From Pseudomonadota bacterium (GTDB lineage: Bacteria; Pseudomonadota; Alphaproteobacteria; GCA-2731375), in the NCBI GenBank assembly GCA_027623205.1, contig JAQBYC010000038.1, forward strand, positions 1 to 37,597: a DNA stretch of 37,597 bases, read 5' to 3'. Below, piece by piece: positions 20,480-28,074 of this stretch. The notes beneath the pieces were generated by a model. It worked only from the letters and a program-made list of their open reading frames with translations, was not told the DNA's origin and made no database searches. The first letter of the stretch is position 1, and every line of letters begins with the position of its first letter. The translations under genes were made by a program, and so were the position numbers.

Positions 20480-21772
20480 CTAGTTGGTGAACGTTGGTTT
20501 CTTGCAGTTGCCGCAAATCCAGGGGTAGGTCCAATCGGCGGTCAGGGCCGCGCTTTCGGGGATAAAATCACTCCAGGCATCACCGACCACTTCGCCCTCG
20601 GTCCGCCAGACTACGTCGAACTGACCGTCGGCCTGAATTTCACCGATCAGCACGGGCTTGGAGAGGTGATGATTGGTGTTCATCACCGCCATGCCCCCGG
20701 TCAGATTTTTGACCTTTTGCCCGTACATGGCCTGACGTACCGCATCCACATTGGTGGTGCCGGCCTGCTTCACGGCCTGGGTCCACATCTTGAAGCCGAT
20801 GTAGGTGGCTTCCATGGGATCGTTGGTGACCCGCTTGCCATCACCGATGAAGGCATGCCAGCCCTTGATGAAGGTGGCGTTCTCGGGCGCATCCACGGAC
20901 ATGAAGTAGTTCCAGGCAGCCAGGTGACCCACCAAAGGTTTGGTGTCCAGGCCGGCCAGCTCTTCCTCGCCGACCGAGAAGGCGATGACGGGGATGTCTT
21001 CCGCCTTGATGCCCTGGTTGGCCAGTTCCTTGTAGAACGGCACGTTGGCGTCACCGTTGATGGTGGAGACCACGGCGGTTTTGACGCCGGCCGAGGCAAA
21101 TTTCTTCACGGATGTAACGATGGTCTGCCAATCGGAATGGCCGAACGGGGTGTATGCTTCCATGATGTTGGCGTCGGTGACGCCCTTGTTGTGCAGGAAG
21201 GCGCGCAGGATCTTGTTGGTCGTGCGGGGATAGACATAGTCCGTGCCCAACAGGATGAAGCGTTTAGCCCCGCCGCCGTCCGCGCTCATCAAATATTCCA
21301 CCGCCGGGATCGCCTGCTGATTTGGCGCGGCGCCGGTGTAGAAGACGTTGCGCGAGGATTCCTCGCCTTCGTATTGCACCGGATAGAACAGCATGCCGTT
21401 CAGTTCCTCGAACACCGGCAGCACGGATTTCCGGGACACCGAGGTCCAGCAACCGAACACCACGTCGACCTTGTTGACCTGGATCAGCTCGCGGGCCTTT
21501 TCCGCGAACAGCGGCCAGTTCGAGGCGGGGTCGACCACCACGGCCTCGACCTTCTTGCCCAGTAGGCCACCGTCCTTGTTCAACTTGTCGATCATCATCA
21601 GGACCGAGTCCTTCAAGGTGGTCTCGGAAATCGCCATGGTTCCTGAAAGGGAATGAAGCACGCCGACCTTGATCGTGTCTTCCGCCGCCTGGGCCGAAAG
21701 GGCCGAGACACCGACACTCACCGCCAGGGTGGCGGCTGCCAATGTGTTAAGGGCATTACGTCTGCTTATCAT
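20480..21772 (-). CDS. urtA: Urea ABC transporter substrate-binding protein UrtA
   Basis: Periplasmic urea-binding protein. The chosen start at 21772 gives 430 residues beginning MISRRNALNTLAAATLAVSV with an export signal; the twin arginines at 4-5 suggest Tat export, but the motif is not complete. The mature part starts near AEDTIKVGVLHSLSGTMAIS and contains GCWTSVSRKSVLPVFEE, LFYPVQYEGEE and LGTDYVYPRTTNK, typical of UrtA. GGAG lies upstream. The frame is open 20 codons further, but that would overlap the promoter. First gene of the urt-ure block, behind a sigma-54 type promoter. Confidence 0.96.
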   Translation of the reverse strand: MISRRNALNTLAAATLAVSVGVSALSAQAAEDTIKVGVLHSLSGTMAISETTLKDSVLMMIDKLNKDGGLLGKKVEAVVVDPASNWPLFAEKARELIQVNKVDVVFGCWTSVSRKSVLPVFEELNGMLFYPVQYEGEESSRNVFYTGAAPNQQAIPAVEYLMSADGGGAKRFILLGTDYVYPRTTNKILRAFLHNKGVTDANIMEAYTPFGHSDWQTIVTSVKKFASAGVKTAVVSTINGDANVPFYKELANQGIKAEDIPVIAFSVGEEELAGLDTKPLVGHLAAWNYFMSVDAPENATFIKGWHAFIGDGKRVTNDPMEATYIGFKMWTQAVKQAGTTNVDAVRQAMYGQKVKNLTGGMAVMNTNHHLSKPVLIGEIQADGQFDVVWRTEGEVVGDAWSDFIPESAALTADWTYPWICGNCKKPTFTN

Positions 21773-21815
21773 CAGTTCGTCTCCATAAGGGGTTGTCTTG
21801 CACCAACCTATGGTT

Positions 21816-21831
21816 TGCAAACCGCATGCCA
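21816..21831 (-). promoter_or_regulatory. Sigma-54 (-24/-12) promoter of urtA
   Basis: The minus strand reads TGGCATGCGGTTTGCA: the invariant GG and GC are exactly ten bases apart, and it differs from the TGGCACGNNNNTTGCW consensus at a single position (T for C). Transcription should start near 21805, leaving a leader of about 33 bases before the urtA ATG. Sigma-54 control would fit nitrogen regulation (NtrC-type) of urea uptake. Confidence 0.75.
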
Positions 21832-21839
21832 AATTCAGG

Positions 21840-21853
21840 AATAGTTAACTATT
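21840..21853. promoter_or_regulatory. 14-bp perfect palindrome just upstream of the urtA -24 element
   Basis: AATAGTTAACTATT is a perfect 14-bp palindrome starting nine bases upstream of the -24 end of the promoter. It could bind a dimeric regulator or simply be an AT-rich flank. It does not match NtrC boxes. Confidence 0.4.
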
Positions 21854-21919
21854 TCTCTAACCATCTGTAATATTTGATGGAATTCTAGGTATCAGGGGGT
21901 TTTAGTGGTGGCGATGTTT

Positions 21920-21934
21920 GCCTATAAAATAGGC
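21920..21934. promoter_or_regulatory. Candidate activator site: GCCTAT-AAA-ATAGGC dyad
   Basis: GCCTATAAAATAGGC is a perfect 6+3+6 dyad centred about 122 bases upstream of the predicted urtA start, a usual distance for sigma-54 activators. A weaker copy (GGCTAT...ATAGGC, 5 of 6 pairs) is centred at 21969, 42 bp away. The motif does not look like the NtrC consensus, so the binding protein is unknown. Confidence 0.4.
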
Positions 21935-21979
21935 GATTACAGGTATTGCATATAAATTAGGCTATATCTCTAATAGGCG

Positions 21980-22639
21980 TCACACAATCGACATCGCCAG
22001 GCGCCATCGATGCACCCGCACCAGAACCAATAGCCAGACCAAGACGACCGACGCGCCAGCGGCGGCCGTGACCCAAATCAAATTACGCGCCTCAACTTGC
22101 TGGGACTGAAACACGAACGCCTGTTCGGCTCGAAGCACCCGCAGAAATTTCCCCATTCCGCTCGCATAGACCTGCTTCTGGATCAGATACCGATCACCAG
22201 ACAGAATGGCACGGGCTTCCCCCAGCTCCAATTCACGAACCAATTCGAAAACCTGGTTTTCCATTCTCACGAGTTCGCCATTGGCGGCCTCCGTCTCGCT
22301 GATGGCGTCGGCGATGCCACGCTGCCGCGCAATGCCGATGGCGGTCTCGATCGCGGTATACAACTTCAGTTCGAACACCCGGTAGTGATCGATCCAGGCG
22401 ACTTCGCCTGTCGCGGCCGCCATTGAAGCCGACATAGTCAGCACTTCGTCAAAATACACGATGTCGCCTCGGGCCCGCTCCAACTCGACGATGTGGGCGT
22501 CGGTGTCGCCGCCAATTTGGGCTGCGTCATAAACGTACCAGCACAACCCCGCGAGCGCCGCCAAGGTCGCGAGCAAGGCGATCGCCATTGTTTTGCCCGA
22601 AAATGTTTTGGCCCGAGGCTGGGCCTGCTCGGATACCAT
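21980..22639 (-). CDS. Membrane-anchored sensor-like protein without an output domain
   Basis: A 219-residue protein with a transmembrane helix at about 17-38, a periplasmic helical domain of about 150 residues, a second membrane helix near 187-209 and only about ten residues after it. The periplasmic part (LTMSASMAAATGEVAWIDHY, ETEAANGELVRMENQVFEL, ILSGDRYLIQKQVYASGM) is a four-helix-type sensor domain commonly found in front of HAMP, kinase or GGDEF domains. No such output domain follows; the frame stops at 21980 and the next DNA is the urtA control region. It is either a truncated receptor or a stand-alone partner. ATG 22639 is chosen for GGAAAG upstream. Confidence 0.65.
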   Translation of the reverse strand: MVSEQAQPRAKTFSGKTMAIALLATLAALAGLCWYVYDAAQIGGDTDAHIVELERARGDIVYFDEVLTMSASMAAATGEVAWIDHYRVFELKLYTAIETAIGIARQRGIADAISETEAANGELVRMENQVFELVRELELGEARAILSGDRYLIQKQVYASGMGKFLRVLRAEQAFVFQSQQVEARNLIWVTAAAGASVVLVWLLVLVRVHRWRLAMSIV

Positions 22640-22820
22640 GGCCTGCTTTCCATTTCTCACGAGTGGTCTGACTAAACGAGGGTACGGCGCATGGGTATTT
22701 CTGCTTGATCCACGCATGCCATTGCTTTGCCGGCATCGTCAATGCAAACTTCGCAGATTCAGAAGACGCAGACAAGGTTCCGGCTATGGGGCCAATGCCA
22801 TCCATCGAGGCGCCGTCAAA

Positions 22821-22848
22821 TTGACAATCAGTACCGGATTGCTACTGT
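22821..22848 (+). promoter_or_regulatory. Candidate sigma-70 promoter of the DUF169 gene
   Basis: A consensus -35 box TTGACA (22821-22826), a 16-bp spacer and a weak -10 box TACTGT (22843-22848) lie about 35 bases upstream of ATG 22884. The -10 box matches only four of six positions. Confidence 0.35.
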
Positions 22849-22883
22849 AAAATTCCCAATTGCAGGCGCTATGGAGAGCGAAC

Positions 22884-23678
22884 ATGACAACCGCGAATTG
22901 TTTCAACGATGAAAATGAGTATGACTTCGCTGCCATCGTCGATGGCTTGAACCGTTATCTGCGCCTGAAAGCGACGCCGATTGGCATGAAACGGTTCAAG
23001 ACGGTGGCGGAGATGGAGGCGATTCCAAGAATTCGGCGGCCGGATCCGAACGAGAAACTGGCGATGGATCAGGTTGTCGGCCAAACCCGCTGGATCGGCT
23101 ACACCCTTGGCGTCACCATGGACAATTTGATGGGCGCGCAATGCGGCGCCGTCGTCGGCCTGCATGCCCGAAGCAAGGAATGGCTGTCCGGTGATCGGAT
23201 GAAGGGTGTCTGGTACGGCACCCTGGAAGATAGCGCCGCCCATCAGGCCGCCATGAGTTGTGCGTCCTATGGCGACTATGAAGCCATCGCGACCTCGCCG
23301 CTGACCTCGGGCCGGTTGGACAATCCTGATATCTGCCTGATTTATATGACCCCAGGACAGATGATCACCTTCATCAATGGCCTGCAATACAAAAACTACA
23401 AGAGGTACGAGTTCACCTGCGTTGGCGAGAGTGCGTGCGCCGATTCCTGGGGCAAGGCGCTGAGCAGCGGCGAACCGTCGGTTTCCATTCCCTGTTACGC
23501 GGAACGCAAGTTCGGCGGCGTCCAGGATGATGAAATGCTGATCGCGTTGCCGCCCCGTTTTCTGCCGGGTGTTGTTGAAGGCCTGGCGCAGTTGGACCGC
23601 AACGGTCTGCGCTACCCCATTCCCAACCACGGCCTCCAAAAATCGCCGCTCGACAGCATTTCGAAAAGCTACGGTTAG
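22884..23678 (+). CDS. DUF169 family protein
   Basis: A 264-residue soluble protein. The pattern LRLKATPIGMKRFKTVAEME near the start, then VGQTRWIGYTLGVTMDNLMG with cysteine-containing AQCGAV, PDICLIYMTPGQMITFINGL and SVSIPCYAERKF is that of DUF169, a family of unknown biochemical role that often carries conserved cysteines. ATG 22884 has GGAGAG upstream; a TTG 24 bases earlier is less likely. It is divergent from the sensor-like gene, so the two might be functionally linked, but nothing in sequence proves that. Confidence 0.8.
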   Translation: MTTANCFNDENEYDFAAIVDGLNRYLRLKATPIGMKRFKTVAEMEAIPRIRRPDPNEKLAMDQVVGQTRWIGYTLGVTMDNLMGAQCGAVVGLHARSKEWLSGDRMKGVWYGTLEDSAAHQAAMSCASYGDYEAIATSPLTSGRLDNPDICLIYMTPGQMITFINGLQYKNYKRYEFTCVGESACADSWGKALSSGEPSVSIPCYAERKFGGVQDDEMLIALPPRFLPGVVEGLAQLDRNGLRYPIPNHGLQKSPLDSISKSYG

Positions 23679-23891
23679 AGAAATTTTCTTTTCATTGGAG
23701 TCGCGCTCGCGGCTCAAGTAATTGGTTCAATTGCTCTATTCCGAAGATTCTGCGCACACTTGGCTCAAATGTGCCCTCGTCGCCCAATTCTAAAATCCGT
23801 CACTTACTGTTTGGTTGGCGTTGTCACGTCGCCAAACAAGGACCGCCATGAGCCTGCCGCTGCAGATTTCTCAGACGGCGGTAACCGCCGT
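23679..23891. other. Gene-free stretch with palindromes next to the MITE-like element
   Basis: No gene recognised. An imperfect stem-loop TGTTTGG...CCAAACA spans 23809-23838. A perfect 17-bp palindrome, ACGGCGGTAACCGCCGT, at 23875-23891 directly abuts the TA at the left end of the first MITE-like element. Confidence 0.4.
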
Positions 23892-24029
23892 TAGACCATT
23901 TTCGATATTTATCTAGTCGCCGAGCCACCCGCTCCTCCTCCCGACCACCCCCAGTAGCTCTTGGGATCATAATCCTGTGGGTGGTTGGGAGGGGGAGCGG
24001 GTGGTTAAGTCAACCTCGAAAATGGTCTA
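23892..24029. mobile_element. MITE-like palindromic element, copy A
   Basis: A 138-bp non-coding element bounded by TA on both sides, with 14-bp perfect terminal inverted repeats TAGACCATTTTCGA and an inner 11-bp inverted repeat CCACCCGCTCC (23925-23935) / GGAGCGGGTGG (23994-24004). The region between the inner repeats holds a 46-bp block (23937-23982) that occurs inverted in copy B. TA ends suggest IS630/Tc1-mariner-type mobilisation in trans; no transposase is present here. Confidence 0.7.
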
Positions 24030-24175
24030 TCAAGGTTTCCCTAACGGCACTGGCTCAAGCCGGTTTCCCCTGGCGCTGCCCGGCGCCATGGGTTGGCGTA
24101 CGAACGCCGGGCCGCCATCACGGTCTTGGCCAAACATTTCAATGTCAATTCTAGACGGGCATTATGCGTATCAGT
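24030..24175. other. Gap between MITE copy A and the regulator remnant
   Basis: No gene recognised. It contains GCGCCATGGGTTGGCGT at 24083-24099, identical to 3753-3769. On the minus strand the surrounding frame reads FVRQPMAPGSARGNRLEPVP, which I cannot assign and may be the tail of a decayed mobile gene. Confidence 0.35.
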
Positions 24176-25032
24176 TCACGCAAAATCTACCACCACCTGC
24201 AACGCCTGTGCCGCCTTCTCCAATGCTACAATTCCCGGCATATCCGAGCCAGGCTTGGATTTGGCCAATTTCTTGCCCGCCTTCTCAACAGCGTCGCAAT
24301 ACGACATCAGTTGGTTCCGGTCGCTAGCGGCCAAAGTCTCGCGGATGACCGAAACAGATTTCTGCACAGCCGCCAATTCATTGACAGCCTGGGTGCGGAG
24401 AAAAATGGCATCGTCGTTGCGCTCCCGCAATACTTTGGCGATCGTGGCAATACGCCGCGCCACATTGCTCCTCTTGAGCGGTTCCAAGTTTTTCCGGGCG
24501 GTCCATATGTTTTTGGCCGTGGGCGCCAGAGCGGGAAGATTTTCAACCTTGGCCCGCAAGGCGTTGGGCACTTCGACGGTATCGGAACGTGTACGTTGTT
24601 GCGCTGGGTCGCGCCGGTCGGGACCAAGATAACTCTCGGTTTCGACAAACGGTCGCCGCGCGGTAATCAAGCGCGCCACACGGCCGCCAAGCTGTTGAGC
24701 GGAAAACGGCCACATCAACAAGTGATCGGTACCGGTATTCAAAACCTTGTTCACTAATTCCGATGCGGCATTCCAAGTCATGATAATTATCGGTACAAAA
24801 GGATCGGCGGAAAGGGCGTACTCGCGCGCTTGCCCGACCAATGACACCATGCGAAGGTTTGATGAATCCATGCCGACGATGAGCAATTCGAACTTGTGAG
24901 CGCGGACCAATGGGACAAGCTTTTCCGGCTTGTCCAAATTGATGATTTGACGAAATCCCAGTTTACGCAGATTGCCTGTGGTTCGGGCACTAATTTCCGG
25001 CCGGATGTCACAATGAAGTACTTTCGCGCCAT
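24176..25032 (-). pseudogene. Response-regulator-like gene with a broken 5' end
   Basis: The main frame encodes a CheY-like receiver (VLHCDIRPE, FELLIVGMDSSN with a candidate phospho-acceptor Asp, VPIIIMTWNAA, HLLMWPFSAQQL where the usual KPF lysine is tryptophan), then a YLGPDRRDPAQ linker and a C-terminal helical region. The frame has no ATG or GTG at its head. ATG 25032 reads MARKYF in another frame; one missing base after its fourth codon would give MARKVLHCDIRPE. The first in-frame start is TTG 24937, which would lose strand 1. MITE copy B ends five bases upstream of ATG 25032, so the native promoter is cut off. Probably non-functional. Confidence 0.6.
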
Positions 25033-25037
25033 CTGAT

Positions 25038-25168
25038 TAGACTATTTTCGATAATCATCGAGTCACCGAGCCACCCGCTCCTACTACCCACAGGATTATG
25101 ATCCCAAGAGCTACTGGGGGTGGTCGGGAGGGGGAGCGGGTGGGTAAGTCAACCCCTAAAATGGTCTA
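25038..25168. mobile_element. MITE-like palindromic element, copy B
   Basis: A 131-bp element bounded by TA. Its left arm matches that of copy A in direct orientation at 39 of 44 positions (25038-25081 with 23892-23935), and its right arm at 33 of 36 (25133-25168 with 23994-24029). The core is opposite: 25086-25131 is the exact reverse complement of 23937-23982 (46 of 46). The inner CCACCCGCTCC/GGAGCGGGTGG repeat is intact. It is inserted directly upstream of the regulator remnant. Confidence 0.7.
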
Positions 25169-25535
25169 GTCTCACGCGCCGCGGTATTGGAGCAAATCCG
25201 CTTGCTTAAGGCGCGTGGGGCGTTCCGAATTTTGCAGAGATGCAAAATTTCATCCGTTGTCTCAACCGATTGCCCGACAATATCCGCCTCGCGGTGATGA
25301 TTTATATCCGGTATCCGCTTGCGCGCATGCCTCGGTCCACAACCATTTCAATAGGGACCGCAACCTCAACCGCCGCGACGTTTTCAAGCAGAACCGCGCG
25401 GCCGCTCTTGCCAAATGCCGCCAACTTGCAGTCTATCTCCCGCAGCTTTGGCCCACGCGTCCGGGCCAATACCTGGCCGTCAGGCAGCACATCCCGTAAC
25501 AGTCGCGAAAATAGCCTAAGCGTCGCCACCGGCAT
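25169..25535 (-). pseudogene. Degenerate reading frame of unknown family between MITE B and prpE
   Basis: A 77-codon frame (25535 to 25302) reads LFSRLLRDVLPDGQVLARTR, LREIDCKLAAFGKSGRAVLL, AAVEVAVPIEMVVDRGM and stops. Immediately after, another frame continues with protein-like sequence: HHREADIVGQSVETTDEILH and ALSKRICSNTAARET, up to the MITE boundary at 25168. The join looks like a frameshifted gene, truncated or ended where the MITE inserted. No start codon with a ribosome site is seen and the frame overlaps the prpE stop. I do not recognise the family. Confidence 0.35.
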
Positions 25536-27420
25536 AACCGATGACCCGCAACGCGGCCGTGATCTCGTCCAGAACGGCCGGGTCGTCGATGGTGGCGGGC
25601 ATTTTCCACTCCGTGCCGTCGGCGATGGCGGCCATGGTGCCGCGCAATATCTTGCCGGAGCGGGTTTTCGGTAGGCGGGGCACCACGGTACAGGTCTTGA
25701 ACGCCGCTACCGGGCCGATCTCGGCCCGCACCTTGGCCACCAGTTCCTGGCAGATCGTGCCCTCGTCCCGCGCGACGCCGGCCTTCAGCACGGCAAAGCC
25801 CAGGGGGACCTGGCCCTTCAGGCTGTCGGCCACGCCGACCACGGCGCATTCGGCGACATCCTTGTGGCCGGCGAGGACCTCTTCCATGCCGCCGGTGGAC
25901 AGGCGGTGGCCGGCCACGTTGATGATGTCGTCGGTGCGGGACATGATGTAGAGGTAGCCGTCCTCGTCCTGAAAACCGGCGTCGGCGGTTTTGTAATAGC
26001 CGGGAAACTCTTCCAGATAGGATTCGATATAACGCTCGTCGGCCTGCCACAGGGTCGGCAGGCAGCCCGGCGGCAGGGGCAACTTAATGACAATGGCCCC
26101 GGTGGCGCCGCGCGGTATTTCGTTGCAGCTTTCATCCACCACCCGCACGTCATAGCCGGGCACCGCCTTGGTGGGAGAACCGTGCTTGACCGGCAGGGCG
26201 CCCAGGCCCACGCAATTGGCGGCGATGGGCCAGCCGGTCTCGGTCTGCCACCAATGGTCGATCACTGGCCGCTGCAACTGTTGTTCGGCCCATTGAATGG
26301 TGTCTGGATCAGCCCGCTCGCCGGCCAGAAACAGGGTGCGGAAGCGGGACAGATCGTACTTGGCCAATAGTACGCCGTCCGGGTCTTCCTTGCGGATGGC
26401 GCGAAAGGCGGTGGGGGCGGTGAACAGCGCGGCACATTTGTGCTGTTGGATGACCCGCCAGAAGACCCCGGCGTCCGGTGTGCCCACGGGCTTGCCTTCG
26501 TACAGGATCGAAGTGGCGCCGTGGAACAGGGGCGCATAGACGATGTAGGAATGGCCCACCACCCAGCCCACGTCCGAGGCCGACCACCACACTTCACCGG
26601 GGTCGATGTCATAGATATTCTTCATGGACCATTTCAGGGCCACCAGATGGCCGCCGTTGTCCCGCACCACGCCCTTGGGAATGCCCGTGGTGCCCGAGGT
26701 ATAGAGGATATACAGCGGGTCGGTGGCCAGAACGGGAACGCAGTCGGCGGCTTGCGCGCCGGCCATGGCCTCGTCCCAGTCATGGTCACGCCCAGGGATT
26801 AGTTCCGCCGCTTGCATGGGCCGTTGCAGGATCACGCAGGCAGCCGGCTTGTGGCGGGCCATTTCGATGGCGCCATCCAGCAATGGCTTGTAGGGCACGA
26901 CGCGGCCCGGCTCCACCCCGCAGGAGGCCGACAGGATGACGTTCGGCAGGGCGTCGTCGATGCGGGTGGCGAGTTCGTTGGCCGCGAAGCCGCCGAAGAC
27001 CACGGAATGCACCGCCCCGATGCGGGCGCAGGCCAGCATGGCGACGGCGGTTTCGGGCACCATGGGCATATAGATGATCACCCGGTCGCCCTTGTCGACA
27101 CCCAAGGCCCGCAGCATGCCGGCGCAGCGGGCCACCTGATCGCGTAATTGCAGATAGCTGACGCTGCGGATGGTGTCGGTAACGGGTGAATCGTAGATGA
27201 TGGCGGCCTGGTCGCCGCGTCCGGCTTCGACATGGCGGTCCACGGCGTTGTAGCAGGTGTTGGTCTGGGCCCCGGGAAACCAGCGGTAAAAGGGCGCGTG
27301 GCTGTCATCCAGGACCTGATCCCAGGTCTTGATCCAATGAATATCCTGTGCCGCCTCGGCCCAGAATGCCTGCGGGTCCTTTTGCCAGGCGCCATATGTT
27401 TCGTCGTATCCCCGGGGCAT
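25516..27420 (-). CDS. prpE: Propionyl-CoA synthetase-like acyl-CoA synthetase
   Basis: AMP-forming ligase activating a short-chain acid, likely propionate, to its CoA ester. The 634-residue protein has the AMP-binding motif YILYTSGTTGIPKGVVRDNG, WWSASDVGWVVGHSYIVYAP, YYKTADAGFQDEDGYLYIMS, RTDDIINVAGHRLSTGGMEE and the acetylatable lysine in RLPKTRSGKILRG. The RLSTGGMEEVL and VVRDNGGH forms favour PrpE/ACSS3 over acetyl-CoA synthetase. ATG 27420 has AAGGGA upstream; the upstream open frame covers a 15-bp tandem duplication. Last gene of the acyl-CoA group, on the same strand as the thioesterase. Confidence 0.88.
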   Translation of the reverse strand: MPRGYDETYGAWQKDPQAFWAEAAQDIHWIKTWDQVLDDSHAPFYRWFPGAQTNTCYNAVDRHVEAGRGDQAAIIYDSPVTDTIRSVSYLQLRDQVARCAGMLRALGVDKGDRVIIYMPMVPETAVAMLACARIGAVHSVVFGGFAANELATRIDDALPNVILSASCGVEPGRVVPYKPLLDGAIEMARHKPAACVILQRPMQAAELIPGRDHDWDEAMAGAQAADCVPVLATDPLYILYTSGTTGIPKGVVRDNGGHLVALKWSMKNIYDIDPGEVWWSASDVGWVVGHSYIVYAPLFHGATSILYEGKPVGTPDAGVFWRVIQQHKCAALFTAPTAFRAIRKEDPDGVLLAKYDLSRFRTLFLAGERADPDTIQWAEQQLQRPVIDHWWQTETGWPIAANCVGLGALPVKHGSPTKAVPGYDVRVVDESCNEIPRGATGAIVIKLPLPPGCLPTLWQADERYIESYLEEFPGYYKTADAGFQDEDGYLYIMSRTDDIINVAGHRLSTGGMEEVLAGHKDVAECAVVGVADSLKGQVPLGFAVLKAGVARDEGTICQELVAKVRAEIGPVAAFKTCTVVPRLPKTRSGKILRGTMAAIADGTEWKMPATIDDPAVLDEITAALRVIGYAGGDA

Positions 27421-27433
27421 GGTTTTTTCCCTT

Positions 27434-27463
27434 TGTTGCGGCTGCGTCTGTTGCGGCTGCGTC
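27434..27463. repeat. Exact 15-bp tandem duplication upstream of prpE
   Basis: TGTTGCGGCTGCGTC occurs twice in direct tandem (27434-27448 and 27449-27463), ending about 14 bases before the prpE start codon. It lies in the 113-bp gap behind the thioesterase gene and is likely a replication slippage product; it could also alter the leader structure. Confidence 0.8.
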
Positions 27464-27533
27464 CCGCGCCGTACGTCGTTGCCAAGCGTATTATGAAGCT
27501 TCACCCCGGCCAAGTCACCGCCCGCCGCCGCAC

Positions 27534-28001
27534 CTACGGCACATAAACCGGCGGCAGGTTTTCGGCCAGGTCAAAGTCGTTCAGGTCCCTGGGCACCTTC
27601 AATACCGCATTGGCCCGCAACACCACTTCGCCATCGGCCAACAGGCGGCCCTCGGCGAAGACCAGGCTGCGGGTCTGCTTGACAACATCGCCATGGGCCT
27701 CGACCCATTGGCCCGCCATTACCGGCGCCAGGAAATCCGAGGTCATGTTGACCGTCACCAGAAAGCCGGGAATGCCGGTTTCCACGTTGGCGTTGAAGCC
27801 CAATTCGATGTCCATCAAGGTGAACAGCATGCCGCCATGGCAAATGCTTGCCGCGTTGACGTGCTTTTCGCCGCAGCGAAAGCCGAATTCTATCTTGTTG
27901 CCCAGATTGCGCAGGAACAAGGGTCCCACGGTGCCGTAGTAAAAACGTCCCGGCTCCCAGGGGTGAAAACCGGGCGGTGGACGATACGCTTCGAAGGGCA
28001 T
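27534..28001 (-). CDS. PaaI-family (hotdog) thioesterase
   Basis: A 155-residue hotdog-fold protein. The segment HVNAASICHGGMLFTLMDIE carries the HGG(M/A) motif of PaaI/YbgC-like acyl-CoA thioesterases, followed by TVNMTSDFLAPVMAGQWVEA and VFAEGRLLADGEVVLRANAV. It should hydrolyse an acyl- or aryl-CoA; the substrate is unknown. ATG 28001 is preferred over upstream in-frame starts, which would add residues with no domain character and overlap the ThDP gene. It lies 73 bases behind the ThDP gene. Confidence 0.82.
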   Translation of the reverse strand: MPFEAYRPPPGFHPWEPGRFYYGTVGPLFLRNLGNKIEFGFRCGEKHVNAASICHGGMLFTLMDIELGFNANVETGIPGFLVTVNMTSDFLAPVMAGQWVEAHGDVVKQTRSLVFAEGRLLADGEVVLRANAVLKVPRDLNDFDLAENLPPVYVP

Positions 28002-28074
28002 GAGCAAACCTGACTGAGTGTAAAACTGGAGCGCCGAACCTAGAGCAAATTTGATCCAAATGGGCTTGGAATCT

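Noticed and set aside
20666-21565. A 299-codon plus-strand frame opposite urtA
   Set aside because: Antisense to a well-supported gene; no start signal and no recognisable domain.
21773-21979. Classical NtrC boxes (TGCACC-N5-GGTGCA) upstream of urtA
   Set aside because: Only a poor match at 21799-21819 exists, and it overlaps the promoter and start site instead of lying upstream.
25173-25175. GTG upstream of MITE B as the original start of the response-regulator gene
   Set aside because: After removing the element and one TA, the GTG frame does not join the receiver frame.
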